Below, one piece after another: positions 40,001 to 46,676 of a stretch of 64,000 nt of DNA. How positions within the stretch are numbered: position 1 is the first letter of the stretch; each line of letters begins with the position of its first letter. A model generated the notes under the pieces. The model searched no databases. It worked only from the letters and a program-made list of their open reading frames with translations, and was not told where the DNA came from. The position numbers and the translations under genes are program-made. The stretch is taken from NCBI GenBank assembly GCA_036172665.1, contig CM069871.1, positions 6,510,001 to 6,574,000 on the forward strand, in the 5' to 3' direction. Source of the stretch: Prosopocoilus inquinatus (Eukaryota; Arthropoda; Insecta; Coleoptera; Lucanidae).

Positions 40001-43000
40001 GATCTATGAGTGCTTTGTAAGAAGACGGTAATTGGAAGCAGAAAAGACCATTGAACTTGTAACACAGTGAACCTCTGCGACATGAAACAAATACATACCT
40101 CCTCTGACCTGACAACTTTAGTGCTACCATCTTTTGCTTCTTGAAAACAGGAAGAGAATAAACCGTGTTTACTTACGGATTAATCCAACATAAAATGAGG
40201 TAGTATGACTTCTGAATTACACGACGACTTCTTCCCACAAATAAACATGCGGCGGATATGACACGACGTTTTCACTATCTCATGAACATCACTTGACTTG
40301 ATATATGAAGGTGGGCATGAGTTGTTCTCTAATTATGGCGGCGATTAAAATAATAAGAATGTGATTACGTTTGGTCGGGATTAATTACACACTGTTCCGT
40401 TTTTGCTCAGTTTTTATTACGCGACTCGTAATTTCTTGATCGGATGAAAAATTGCGCCGGGTGGTAATGAGCCATCAGCCCATATAAAGCATGGAGATAT
40501 TAAAGTTTCGGGTTTAATTACGTTGCGTGTAAATAACGCGGACGTTGCGTTATTATTTGATATTTCTCATTAATTCATGATAAATATAGGTCTGGCTACC
40601 ATGGTGTGACTAGGCTGCATAAATTATATCAGCACCTGAGGCAATCAGGTGATTCGCATACAATAATGAGCAAGTCGCGAGATGGTGCACTAGATGTGCA
40701 GGTAATCAGCCGTGGCGGGCAGATTGCTCGCTCGGAACCAACCGGGGTGGTTATATTGTTTGAGATGCAAAGCGTGTGTGTTTAATGTCACCGAGTTGCG
40801 ATGACGAGCCACACAAGCAGCTTCTAACTGCGAGTCACGTTCTCGACAATGCAGCATATTGGACACTGTTTGTTAAATGCAATCACCATGACTGCCTAGG
40901 CTTGATGCTTTGACGCTAAAAGTGTTGCTGATTTCTATTAAGCTTCCTGCAACTGTAAACATTAACAATTCATTCGTTAAAATCACCCCAATTTGCACCG
41001 TTTTGTTGTTTTTTTTTTTTTTTTGAAAAAATCTTTGGGTTTTGACGTTCGCGTCGTCTACCTTCCTCTGGTCCAAAAAAAATAGGGCTTGCTTAACTTT
41101 AAACGACTCTGTCGACGAAAACCTGATTGAAGTTTTGGTTTCACTTCGAAGCTTGATCCTTCATTTAGTTTTTGGGACAATTGATCCGATTTTCGTTCGT
41201 CTCATTTGTGTAAATTATTGGGATTGTTTTGGTAAGTTAGTTTCGATACCTTGGGTGCATTACTTCACCTGGCGTCATCTCACCGGTATTAATTGTAATA
41301 TACTTGTTTTGTTACACAACGTGCTGTTCCTCTTTCTTTGGGAATTCTCCCTTCACGACCCTCTCCACCCGCAACTTTCCTTTTGTGTAAGCCAACCGTA
41401 GGTGTTACGCAAGTTCATATAAGACGACACTTCTCCCATAGAGAATTCGGTGTAGGCAGTGTTTCCACCTTACAATTGGCACCCTGTACGTCGCATCTTT
41501 ACAATACACAGGGTGAACATCATGTGAGATTTCCTGTAAGTCAAGGCGAGACATTGTAAGGCAATTTTTATGGTTTTATAGACGGAAGAGTAAAATAATT
41601 CCATTAGTTTCATTTTTAACGGTCGTTTGAAGGCCAATAAAGATCCTCTTCGCCGTCTTTAAACGAGCGTTCATATTTCACTGTGTAAGGTCAAGGTGTT
41701 TGCGAGACAAACCCTTTTATGAGCACTTTAACTCACCGAGTTATGAATCCTGAAAATTTAAGTATCACTTACGTATACTTACACATTGGCTTCCCATTTG
41801 TAATACTATGATGGATGCTTCCCATATTTAGTGTAATATATAATTTGGTTCTTTTCGTTCGTGATTTATTTCGAAGTGAAATGTCGGTAAGACTATTCCT
41901 TTCATCGACGAAGCTCCGATCCATTAGAATGAAGTATGTTAATGTCATAGTAAGTCTTTGTTGAAGGCTTGCATATAAATATTAACGTGCAGAAGAATTA
42001 GCAAGGAAACATTAAGCGTACTTTATTATAAAAGTTTCATTAAGAAATATTGGTAACTTCTTGTAGCGTGCCTTTACACACAACGCAGCCAAGAGGAAGT
42101 TCTTCCAGAAATATGTAACTTCCTAAGCTGTTAAAATATTGAGGCGAGGAAACGCTTATTAGCCCCAATTATTTTCGTTCATTTCAACTTGCATGGTTGT
42201 TTTGGTAAATTGTTCGGTACTTAAACTCCGTTCTTATTTGTATAAATTGTTCGGATTGTTTTGGTACAACAGTTTTTCCCTTGTTTGGTACATACGTAAA
42301 CTGAGGTGTTCGTACGCAACTTCCGTTTGCCTTAAACGGCTTTTATTGTTTTTTTTTCCGGCGGACAGTTCGGAGATCCTGCCCAGCTCGCAGATCTCGT
42401 GGACCTTTTCAGTCCCAGGCATTTCACAACCCGTAGGGTTTACACCGTTGCAGGAATTAATAGGTTCTACCGAGTTTTTCCTCGAGGCAGAGGGTTGCAT
42501 TCATTCATAAATGAATTATACATGAATTATACCGGATTCGACAAGCAATTTACAGTATCCCTTGCGTCTCTCGTTAATGCCTTGGACGAGCTGTAAATAA
42601 TAGCCTGTCAAGCGTATCTTTTAGACGATACCTGTAATTTTATCACCGCAACGAAGTTTGCGCGAGTGCAACTCAGAATCAACCCCCTTTTTTGGCACAA
42701 TCACACAGATAGGAACTTAATTTATTGAATAATACTATCTTGGTGTCTTAGGCTATCTCGGAGGTCCCACGCGATCTCTGCATTTCATTTGCCATCATAT
42801 TTCAAAACGAGGTGCATTTTAGAAACTATACAGACATATCTGTTGCATGTTTTGCTTCTCGCTGACAGTTTCTTCAGAATCTGTCGTCATTTCAGGATCA
42901 GCCAACCAGACGCAAATCCTTGACGAGTGTATTTGCCTCCCACTCCTCCTATGGTCTTTCTAGCATTTATTTTCACAAATCTATGGAGTTAATTAATTTG

Positions 43001-46000
43001 ATAATCAAGTTTACGAAACTACCCTCACTAATCATATTTGAAACCGTTTCTTTTGGAACTCGCTTTGTACGGATCTTAATAACAAGAGGTACGCTTGTAA
43101 GGTTCAGTGGACCCCATATTTGTTATGTTATATTATGCAACGCATTCTTTCATATCGCTTTATCGGTCCAATTTAAAATGGCATTTCAATACGGTTGCTT
43201 ACATTATAGGAGCAGCACACAATGCCATACGTATACATTCTCCGGGTCATTCTGTTAAGCTGACAATATTAAGATTTACGGATGAGATTATCTCGGTGAC
43301 CGGTGTGCGCGGTTACAAGCACACCATTCAGGATGTGCAGTAAATATGGAAAAGCGTACAAGCATCAAAAATGGCCAGAGCTCGGCGGTCGCCCAATCAA
43401 TTTTATTTTATAACCGACACTGCAATAATTGATTAGGTATGTATTTATTTGCTGCTCGCCCCGTTTATTTATGCACTATTCCGCAAAAACACATCGGCGA
43501 TGCGAGGAAAGAATATTTTTGAGTGAGCAAATGCATTATATAGTGTGCAGTTGCTTTATGCCTAACATGGAAGAATCTAACAGGTTCTCCTTTGAGACCG
43601 CAAATGGAAGAAACAATGAGACGTAGATCCAGTATAAATTTACAATCTAAGCGAGCCAGTAACATTTCCCGCGCGGAACGGATCCGTATAGATAGACGGG
43701 GGGGAAAAATATATTTAATTGTTTGTTACCATACGGACTTCACTTGTCAACATAACATCAATTAGGTATCTCTTGAACTCCATAAATCCTTCATTCAATC
43801 GCAATTAAACAGAATGCTTTCTTATTCAATGCTTTAATGTATTAGCCATTAACTTGTACAAATAGCATCACGGCCATTATGTCATACTCATGAGATGAGA
43901 CGTACAGGATATACACATACGTCAAGAACTCGTAACTTATAGCACCAATGACGAAAAAACAGTAATAAATAGCAGTACAAGACTTCTTCGATACTCTTTA
44001 TTAACTATAATAACGTCAGCTGTGATTATAATTTTATACGTGAAGACTCACTACCTCTCTCCTCACTACTCCTCTTCCATGGTCTGTTTAACGTACCTAA
44101 AGCAAGACGTAAATCTATTTAGTTGAAAACCAAGGCAAAGAAGTAATAATGTGGTGCATAAGACGACATTGAGAAATGACTTTATTGGCGGTATCGAGTT
44201 AAAGACAAGCGTCGTTTTTATTTCCGGTAGGTCTGCCAACTACAACAATGCGACAGGAGATTGCGAACTGTCAACCATGGACCGCATCACGGTAGCTGGA
44301 AGCAACGCCTTCCAATCCGCAGATGGTAGCGACTACATGGAGAATAATTGCATCGACGAACCCACAAAGCTATGCGAATTCAAGAAGCTCGACGGACGCA
44401 TATTGAAGACGGTCGATTCCGTTTACCAGGACGTCGGATCTGTCGATGAATGTCGTGACTTATGTCTGAACTCTCCTTACCGTTGCCATTCTTACGATTA
44501 CGGCGATACCGGCGAAATGGTATGCCGTCTTAGCCATCACTCCCGAGCCACTTTATCTGATATCCAGGTAAGAAAAAAATTTCACTTACTAAATCACGTC
44601 TAATTCAACGAAGGAATTCGCTCGCTCGAGTTTAAAACATTTTATTATTATCGTCGATAATAACAAACGCGACGTTTAACTTTTATTTTATTGCCCGTTA
44701 AATCACGAGGAAAAAAATCACGCAATAATAAATACTCAGTAAAGTCGTTTGGTTTGTTTTTGTAAACTTGCCGGTTGCAAATTTATTTTTGTAACAAAAC
44801 CGTTGAGAAGGAAGCTTATTATCAAAAGTCCAAAATAAGGTGAGGGGGCCGTTGAGAAAGAAGCTTACTGCCAAAGGTCCAAAATAAGGTGAGGGGGTCA
44901 TCCTAACCGTACTACCGAGCAATACCGAGGGTACGCAACGTCGTAACCGGCTACTACCGAGCGTTGTTACAATCACTGCGTGACTACGTACCACTTAATG
45001 AATGAACTATCGGCATTGCCAGGTCGTAATTCTGATTAGAATGACGCTTCAATTTGAGTTGCCACTTACAATAAAGTATGCGCCTATTACCGAGCATTGT
45101 CAAGATTGCGTGACGTTTTGACCTGCCGCTACCGAAGATTACCGAGATTTCAGCTTCTTACCACGTTGCTGAAGAGGTGCCGTCATTGCTAGGTCACAAA
45201 TCCGTTTAGAATGACTCCCTTATGTATAAGGAAACTTCAATATAAAGTATCGTCACTTTGTCACACTGCAAAATTAGAAGTTAAAGTTTACAAATATCTA
45301 CATTTGCAGTATCTGGGGACTCGTTTAACTCTGAAACCTCTCGACTCCAACTCACTTTTGATTTAATATACCTCAACGTGCCTTGACAAGAATTTGAATT
45401 TACTTTTACTTTCAGGAACCTTATCTGGAGGTACCAGAGGCGGCGACGTACGAGCTTAGCTCTTGCTACAACGTAAGCATCGACTGTAGATCAGGTGATA
45501 TGGTGGCACGCATTCAAACAAGTAAATTATTCGACGGTAAGATATACGCCAAAGGCAGTCCCAATTCTTGCGTGAGGGACGTGAAGAACAGCTTGGAATT
45601 CGAGCTGGAGATGGCGTTCGACAACGTAGAATGCAACGTGAGGAAGAATGGTTTAGGTCGATACGTGAACGACGTCGTTATCCAACATCACGACAAAATA
45701 GTGACGAGCTCCGATCTTGGATTAGCGGTGACCTGCCAATACGACTTGACTAATAAAAGCGTGACAAATGAAGTAGATCTCGGAGTGCACGGAGACGTGC
45801 AACCTGTGCTGTCGGAGGAAGTCATCGTGGACTCGCCGAACGTAGCAATGAAAATAACCGACAGGAACGGAGGCGACGTGATGCCAACCGCAGAAGTAGG
45901 TGACCCGTTAGCCTTGCGATTTGAAATCCTCGACAGGAACAGTCCTTACGAGATCTTCGTCAGGGAACTGGTCGCCATGGACGGCGTGGACTCGAGCGAA

Positions 46001-46676
46001 ATCGTTCTTATCGATGAGAACGGCTGCCCCACAGATCATTTCATTATGGGCCCATTATATAAATCCGCCGATTCTGGAAAGGTAATGCAACACGATTTCG
46101 TGCAAAGGCAATATTAAAAACTTGTTGTGTTCGTTGCAGGTATTATTGTCTCACTTCGACGCGTTCAAGTTCCCATCCTCGGAGGTTGTTCAATTCCGTG
46201 CCCTAGTGACTCCGTGCATGCCAACATGCGAACCAGTTCAGTGCAATCAAGAGGAATCCACTGGAGAACTGCGCTCCGTTATTTCATACGGAAAACGCAG
46301 GAGACGTCGTTCAACAGGTCAACCTCAAGAAGACCTCTTGTTGGTACAGAGCATCCAAATCACGGATAAATTCGGTTTCGACCGTGACAACAACAAGACA
46401 TCGAGCCTGAGCACAGAAGCCATGTACCTTCCGACGGACGAACCAGGGCTTTGCGTGAACATGGCGGGACTTATCGTCGCCGGCACCGTATTTCTGGCAT
46501 CGCAGCTGGCCATAATTGCGGCGTGGACCTTCATTTGGCAGAAGAGGCGATTGGGGCACAAGCTCAACGACACGATGTCCGTTAGTGTGAGTTTACCCTC
46601 CGGACTGAGTTCGACCCGTACCGACAGCCTCTGCAAACTTTACGACGCCGGTTACAATCACTCCCGCCGATTTTAA
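3744..46676 (+). CDS. PAN/apple-ZP domain transmembrane protein (trynity/nyobe/morpheyus-like), 5 coding exons
   Basis: Joining 3744-4065, 20018-20219, 44231-44567, 45416-46081 and 46140-46676 gives 2064 nt, or 687 residues plus stop. Residues 1-18 form a signal peptide. Three PAN modules follow, each with paired cysteines: about 42-126 (C42, C76, C80, C86, C96, C126), 132-215 (C132, C162, C166, C174, C186, C215) and 223-304 (C223, C249, C253, C260, C273, C304). The ZP domain spans about 311-545. Its ZP-N half has four cysteines (C311, C339, C360, C394) and its ZP-C half has C491, C535, C539 and C544. A run of six basic residues (561-566) followed by Ser is a furin-type site. One hydrophobic helix lies at about 617-642, followed by a 45-residue tail. 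By family knowledge such proteins are secreted apically, cleaved, and polymerise in the apical matrix that shapes cuticle. The PAN+ZP order points to the Drosophila trynity, nyobe and morpheyus group; I cannot decide which is the ortholog. NompA is a more distant alternative. Confidence 0.92.
4459..4576. mobile_element. Short TA-flanked MITE
   Basis: The ends CAGGATGT and ACATCCTG are inverted copies, and each is flanked by TA (4457-4458 and 4577-4578). A second inverted pair, CCATTGA and TCAATGG, lies just inside. The element is 118 bp without an ORF. TA flanks with CAG termini suggest mobilisation by a Tc1/mariner-type transposase. This is an inference. Confidence 0.5.
4577..6088. other. 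Intron 1 sequence without a recognised feature
   Basis: I see no gene. A short CTT microsatellite lies at about 5979-6001. The ORFs around 5052-5264 and 5565-6035 have no domain signature and end within low-complexity sequence. Confidence 0.4.
6089..6500. repeat. Degenerate tandem repeat, three units
   Basis: Three units begin near 6089, 6269 and 6399. Each carries AAAATGTAA, then AAGGNTTGGGA, then CAACTTTAGAGGA and a TAATCATT-type segment. Spacing is uneven (about 180 and 130 bp), so at least one unit has an internal deletion. A long ORF on the minus strand (6032-6457) arises from this repetition and is not a gene. Confidence 0.65.
6703..8203 (+). pseudogene. Decayed mariner (Tc1/mariner) transposase
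   Basis: A mariner transposase can be followed across several frameshifts. The start at 6703 shifts frame after five codons. A helix-turn-helix segment ending in TVYKWFQIF follows. At 7308-7500 there is a piece with AENIQKIHNMVMG and GISNERVHNILQQHL. The catalytic region ends in SPDLAPS near 8010, and the C-terminal WTKCISL segment ends at 8203. The DD34D residues are damaged: the VTVDETW-type motif reads VTMEETW (first Asp to Glu), the second Asp in DNAPAH is kept, and the third reads PSHY instead of PSDY (Asp to His). With the frameshifts and an internal repeat it cannot encode active transposase. Terminal inverted repeats could not be placed with confidence. Confidence 0.88.
6746..7387 (+). 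repeat. Fourfold tandem repeat inside the mariner
   Basis: A segment of about 150-175 bp coding for part of the DNA-binding region is present four times in a row, starting near 6746, 6918, 7070 and 7235. Each unit has CAAATNAGCA-like sequence, a CAACATTATAGTGAA-like stretch, GGTTTATAAGTGG (lost in the second copy) and TTTCAAATTTTC...GGCCATA. The copies differ at many sites, so the expansion is old. The last copy alone runs on into the rest of the transposase. Confidence 0.8.
8204..9399. other. Intron 1 sequence, right flank of the mariner
   Basis: No gene is seen. Bases 8640-8690 resemble 6215-6270 on the other side of the mariner (both contain a CTCCAGTTTT stretch in similar surroundings). 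This suggests that the mariner sits inside an older repeat. Confidence 0.4.
9400..9899. mobile_element. 500-bp foldback MITE with TA flanks
   Basis: The termini CAGGGTG and CACCCTTTG are inverted and flanked by TA on both sides (9398-9399 and 9900-9901). The arms continue inward for about 200 bases. For example, TAATTATTTTACAGCAAAA on the left matches TTTTGCTGTAAAATAATTA on the right, and CTGTCTGTGAAGTT matches AACTTCACAGACAG. There is no ORF. TA target and CAG termini fit a Tc1/mariner-dependent element. Confidence 0.75.
9900..12386. other. Intron 1 sequence with microsatellites only
   Basis: No gene or large repeat is seen. Microsatellites are (AT)n at about 10592-10610, (GTAT)n at about 11300-11322 and a CA/CATA-rich run near 12211-12242. 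Confidence 0.45.
12387..13139. repeat. Nearly identical 380-bp tandem duplication
   Basis: Bases 12387-12766 and 12767-13139 align without gaps at a period of exactly 380. I count three mismatches over about 373 bases (near 12450/12830, 12569/12949 and 12744/13124). The first unit ends and the second diverges at the same word, GACTGTGAC. The unit includes the left half of the hairpin MITE at 13041-13181. Confidence 0.95.
13041..13181. mobile_element. PIF/Harbinger-like hairpin MITE (family H)
   Basis: Left-arm sequence TCGAAC...GAGACTT...AAAAGTCACA pairs with right-arm TGTGACTTTTATTTTAAAGT and CGTTCAGTTCGA. The right end GATTATGAAACCGGCC matches the ends of the 34396-34540 element. The left terminus is degraded. 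The family is placed by comparison with the clean copies listed below. Confidence 0.6.
13200..14970. repeat. A-rich dispersed repeat, copy 1
   Basis: This long A-rich sequence is built from loosely repeated words such as AACAAAAGACGATCAATTGA and GTCAAATAAAAT, ending with GGGTCGATGG...TATAAGGGGTCGAT. The same word set and the same terminal block occur in the same orientation at 32010-33930. Internal sub-repeats are visible: about 13714-14040 resembles about 14190-14470. No ORF of substance is present. Confidence 0.6.
14971..16189. other. Intron 1 sequence without a recognised gene
   Basis: A (CA)n microsatellite lies at about 15480-15496. A short tandem of AAATTCAATTAA-type words occurs at about 15880-15990. 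A solo CACCCTGTAT end is at about 16121. Nothing else is recognised. Confidence 0.4.
16190..17930. repeat. Tandem array of about 690-bp units
   Basis: The word GACATTCTTTTGTTCGAG occurs at 16701 and 17391, a spacing of 690. Surrounding blocks recur in the same order: ACAAAAGACGATC, GGGTCGACTGAATTTT, GTCGTCTTTTGTTTTGC and an AACGAAACGAGATTGA block. About two and a half units are present. Units differ by indels in A and T runs. No protein is encoded. Confidence 0.7.
17931..18028. repeat. Short hairpin repeat
   Basis: CGATCTTTCTTATAAATTTA on the left is an imperfect inverted copy of TAAATTTATAGGAAGGTCGA on the right, separated by about 50 bases. It may be a small MITE. No target duplication is evident. 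Confidence 0.45.
18069..18233. repeat. 17-bp minisatellite, about ten units
   Basis: Units of the form GGCCATAATTGACAGTT follow one another with a 17-base period. Early units have GTCATAATTGACAGATG variants, and three central units are identical. The array starts and stops abruptly. Confidence 0.9.
18606..19000. repeat. Tandem duplication, period about 231 bp
   Basis: GTCGAAATAAAA...GATGAGAAAAATCG and CGAAACGAAAATC near 18608 recur near 18839, followed in both by TATTCTTCGTTTTGGATTTT. The second unit is shorter. Confidence 0.75.
19096..19434. repeat. Tandem duplication, period 168 bp
   Basis: TTAATTGTTGTTACTCATG occurs at 19096 and 19264. The following GGTTGTTTGGTGCT and GAAATAGGAGATGATTCTTG blocks are shared at the same spacing. 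The two units are about 85-90% alike by eye. Confidence 0.85.
19435..20017. other. Intron 1 end, unique sequence
   Basis: No repeat or ORF is recognised. The stretch contains the TATA-box candidate described next and the polypyrimidine tract of exon 2. Confidence 0.4.
19786..19821 (+). promoter_or_regulatory. Candidate internal core promoter (TATA box and initiator)
   Basis: TATAAATA at 19786-19793 is followed 33 bases later by TCATTTG (A at 19819), which resembles an arthropod initiator. It lies on the gene's strand, about 200 bp before exon 2. If used, it would start a transcript lacking the signal-peptide exon, or one for an unrelated RNA. Chance occurrence in AT-rich DNA is quite possible. 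Confidence 0.25.
20018..20219 (+). CDS. Coding exon 2: end of PAN 1 and first half of PAN 2
   Basis: The acceptor is TTTACAG at 20011-20017 and the donor is CAG|GTTAGT at 20220. The exon completes the Gly codon from exon 1 and leaves two bases (AG) that join G of exon 3 to form Arg (phase 2). The residues encoded (about 108-175) include C126, C132, C137, C162, C166 and C174. The junction rebuilds the PAN pattern FTCR-SANY, which supports both splice sites. Confidence 0.92.
20220..21317. other. Intron 2 sequence without a recognised feature
   Basis: No gene, repeat array or mobile element is recognised. A short repeated CGACG run lies near 20602-20620. Confidence 0.4.
21318..21556 (+). mobile_element. 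tRNA-derived SINE
   Basis: The head at about 21323-21390 resembles a tRNA. ACGGTCCAATGGTAAGG matches a pol III A box, the CTTGCAA loop offers a UGC anticodon (Ala-like), and GTGGGTTCGCACACCG is a mutated B box. The anticodon stem no longer pairs well, so it is not a working tRNA. The body continues through CCTTCAGTGTTGGGGATT and TGACTTGGGCC to an AT-rich tail rich in AATAAT. Pol III transcription would run on the plus strand, the same as the host gene. Confidence 0.7.
21557..22849. other. Intron 2 sequence without a recognised gene
   Basis: A (CTG)n microsatellite lies at about 21836-21853. The ORF at 21897-22178 has no recognisable domain. Confidence 0.4.
22850..23720. repeat. Purine-rich tandem array, about 160-bp units
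   Basis: AGATCTCCAAA recurs near 22867, 22970, 23130, 23294 and 23460, and a decayed version near 23685. Between them are GAAAGAAAGAAG, GACGACAACGTCGAT and GAAGAAAATA blocks in constant order. Spacings are about 103, 160, 164 and 166. The sequence is strongly purine-biased on the plus strand. Confidence 0.8.
23721..25507. other. Intron 2, low-complexity sequence
   Basis: No gene is seen. Two related blocks near 24675-24720 and 24745-24790 both contain GCTTCTTGCA followed by AAGAAGCG, forming short hairpins. Several ORFs of 60-110 codons here are Phe/Leu-rich and look like translated T-rich DNA. Confidence 0.4.
25508..25572 (+). ncRNA. Hammerhead ribozyme motif, type I with minimal stem III
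   Basis: The catalytic core is complete. CTGACGA lies at 25538-25544. Stem II pairs GGCCC (25545-25549) with GGGTC (25556-25560) around the loop CAAACA. GAAA (25561-25564) continues into ACAGCTGT (25564-25571), which forms a 2-bp stem III (AC/GT) with an AGCT loop. A at 25572 is the expected cleavage-site base. Minimal stem III with ACAGCUGU is the pattern reported for hammerheads in Penelope-like elements and retrozymes. A separate 9-bp hairpin (AAAAAGCGA/TCGCTTTTT, 25508-25535) sits just upstream. Stem I pairing is weak (mainly A-U and G-U), so activity is uncertain. No reverse transcriptase is encoded nearby. Confidence 0.75.
25573..27209. other. Intron 2 sequence after the hammerhead
   Basis: No gene is seen. 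About 25580-25790 shares short blocks with the repeat near 61.6-62.0 kb: ACTGCAATC after the ribozyme, and a TTTTCCGCTTAATCTCAAC-like block. The remainder is unremarkable. Confidence 0.4.
27210..27613. repeat. Tandem duplication, about 200 bp
   Basis: The block from CTTTACAACAACAACCG to TATTGCAATTCGT at 27218-27405 recurs at 27419-27609. Shared landmarks are GGCTGAGATGAA, GAAAGGTAATT and ATTTTATAACGCTAATTACT. Its last part (ACGTCCTCGATCTA) also resembles 57335-57360, linking it to the dispersed family below. Confidence 0.85.
27614..28640 (+). repeat. Dispersed repeat family R, copies at 27.6 and 28.0-28.6 kb
   Basis: Characteristic blocks are TTTCGGCATTATAATTG (27658), ATCGGCTTGGAGTCTG (28211), TATTTCGTGGAAATTAA (28281), CTCGACGTCGAGAC (28315) and GGGGCGAAGCCAAGTATGGC (28489), followed by TTTATTAATT. 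The same blocks occur in the same order at 28.9-29.6, 57.4-57.7, 58.1-58.9 and 60.6-60.8 kb. No protein domain is seen. The family is unidentified. Confidence 0.7.
28935..29590 (+). repeat. Dispersed repeat family R, second copy with 104-bp tandem duplication
   Basis: An (AAT)n run (28935-28953) precedes ATATTTCGTGGAAATTAAG, a GTCGAG...CTCGAC hairpin, and GAGCGAAGCCAAATTTGGCT. At 29384-29487 and 29488-29590 a block from TATCGTTACCGGACTTC to AGCTTATG/AGCTTGTC is present twice. Small ORFs at 28424-28630 and 29178-29444 look alike only because the DNA is duplicated. Confidence 0.75.
29843..29977. mobile_element. Hairpin MITE, 135 bp
   Basis: GGGGCCTTATTCTCCAATCG at the left end is matched in inverse by CGATTCGAAAATAAGCACCC at the right. 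Inside, GGGGGAGCAGATTCGC pairs with GCGAATCAGTTCCCCC, and GTCAAAATGACG with CGTCATTTTGAC. Arms are about 60 bases. The GGGGCC terminus resembles PIF/Harbinger-type ends, but no target duplication is clear. Confidence 0.7.
29978..32009. other. Intron 2 sequence without a recognised feature
   Basis: ORFs of 60-111 codons around 30.1-30.7 kb on both strands have no recognisable motif. No repeats are evident by eye. Confidence 0.35.
32010..33930. repeat. A-rich dispersed repeat, copy 2
   Basis: The same words as the 13.2-15.0 kb repeat occur in the same order: ACAAAAGACGATCAATTGAT, GTGTAAAATAAA and GACGATGAATGAT, ending in GGGGTCGATGG...TATAAGGGGTCGATGC. A sub-array of TTAAATTATATTA words lies at 32540-32680. 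A (GAT)n microsatellite is at about 33097-33119 and an AAAT run near 33727-33750. Confidence 0.6.
33931..36479. other. Intron 2 sequence, one MITE only
   Basis: Apart from the hairpin MITE at 34396-34540 and a solo CAGGGCG end near 33989, I see no gene or array. The ORF pair overlapping on opposite strands at 36185-36433 has no domain signature. Confidence 0.35.
34396..34540. mobile_element. PIF/Harbinger-like hairpin MITE (family H), intact
   Basis: The element is 145 bp with termini GGACCAATTTCATAATCGAA and TTCGATTATGAAATTGGGCC, flanked by TTA on both sides (34393-34395 and 34541-34543). The arms continue through CTAAAGGAGATTTTAAAA and AAAGTCACA, about 60 bases each. A TTA duplication with GG(N)CC termini is typical of PIF/Harbinger. 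It shares its arm sequence with 13041-13181 and 52263-52314. Confidence 0.8.
36480..37760. repeat. Degenerate tandem array, units of about 160-310 bp
   Basis: TGAGTCAAAGATTG or a close variant occurs near 36701, 37014, 37304, 37468 and 37747. The companions TTCATAGTAGATACGAATC, CCTAACGGATTA, GTTCCAAGAAGAC and GGGAGGATCAAGGGA recur in order. Unequal spacing indicates internal deletions. No coding content is seen. Confidence 0.8.
37794..38690. repeat. Duplicated unit with hammerhead-like core
   Basis: The block ACTGATGAGTCCAATTCAAG...AAACTGA-GCCTCA occurs at 37843 and 38170. The following GACCTA..CGAGGATT and ACCGAGG blocks are also shared. The tail of the first unit (GAACCAACAAG ... GAATGAACAAATTTTTAA, 37934-37988) reappears at 38619-38661, so the second unit seems split by about 340 bp of other sequence. 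CTGATGA and GAAA are spaced as in a hammerhead, but the 3' strand of stem II is missing. Confidence 0.55.
38691..44230. other. Distal intron 2, largely unique sequence
   Basis: No gene is recognised over this 5.5-kb stretch. Two related short blocks, TGTGTAAATTATTGGGATTG near 41208 and TGTATAAATTGTTCGGATTG near 42239, indicate an old dispersed repeat. Solo CACCCTGTAC and CACAGGGTG motifs face each other at about 41480 and 41508. The stretch ends in the exon 3 acceptor. Confidence 0.35.
44231..44567 (+). CDS. Coding exon 3: second half of PAN 2 and PAN 3
   Basis: The acceptor CCGGTAG ends at 44230 and the donor is CAG|GTAAGA at 44568. The first base completes the Arg codon from exon 2, and the exon ends in phase 0. 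It encodes residues 176-287 with C186, C215, C223, C249, C253, C260 and C273. The run CHSYDYGD...CRLSHHSR is a typical PAN core. The frame continues open upstream of the acceptor, but the residues there do not extend the PAN fold. Confidence 0.93.
44568..45415 (+). other. Intron 3 with short tandem repeats
   Basis: Borders are GTAAGA and CTTTCAG. A 49-bp unit (CCGTTGAGAA..GAAGCTTA ... AAATAAGGTGAGGGGG) is present twice at about 44801-44899. ACTACCGAGC and ATTACCGAGC words recur at 44910-45140, and a GCATTGCCAGGTC block near 45013 recurs at about 45183. Confidence 0.8.
45416..46081 (+). CDS. Coding exon 4: most of the ZP domain
   Basis: The acceptor TTTCAG ends at 45415 and the donor is AAAG|GTAATG at 46082; both boundaries are phase 0. 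It encodes residues 288-509: C304, which closes PAN 3, then the whole ZP-N half with C311, C339, C360 and C394, and the start of ZP-C through C491 (GCPTD). Conserved-looking ZP segments are GDMVARI, SSDLGLAVTCQYD and PLALRFEI. Asn-X-Ser/Thr sites occur at N306 and N400. Confidence 0.94.
46140..46676 (+). CDS. Coding exon 5: end of ZP-C, furin site, transmembrane helix, tail
   Basis: The acceptor GTTGCAG ends at 46139 after a 58-base intron, and the exon runs in phase 0 to TAA at 46674-46676. It encodes residues 510-687. FRALVTPC starts the last ZP-C cysteine cluster (C535, C539, C544). SYGKRRRRRRS-type basic residues (561-566) precede Ser567. A hydrophobic helix lies at 617-642, and a short cytoplasmic tail starts with QKRR. 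Cleavage at the basic site would release the ZP ectodomain from the membrane stub. Confidence 0.95.
   Translation, partial: VLLSHFDAFKFPSSEVVQFRALVTPCMPTCEPVQCNQEESTGELRSVISYGKRRRRRSTGQPQEDLLLVQSIQITDKFGFDRDNNKTSSLSTEAMYLPTDEPGLCVNMAGLIVAGTVFLASQLAIIAAWTFIWQKRRLGHKLNDTMSVSVSLPSGLSSTRTDSLCKLYDAGYNHSRRF

Larger units (their letters stand above)
20220..44230 (+). other. Intron 2 (about 24 kb)
   Basis: The intron is bounded by GTTAGT and a CCGGTAG acceptor with a T-rich run before it. The frame across it is continuous and the PAN module it interrupts is complete, so no further coding exon is needed. The intron is filled with repeats listed separately. Confidence 0.85.

Noticed and set aside
41042..41401. 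A 119-codon ORF in intron 2
   Set aside because: It is Leu/Phe-rich with no motif and no splice context linking it to the PAN-ZP reading frame.
45568..46636. ORFs in other frames or on the minus strand over exons 4 and 5
   Set aside because: They are shadows of the ZP-domain exons.
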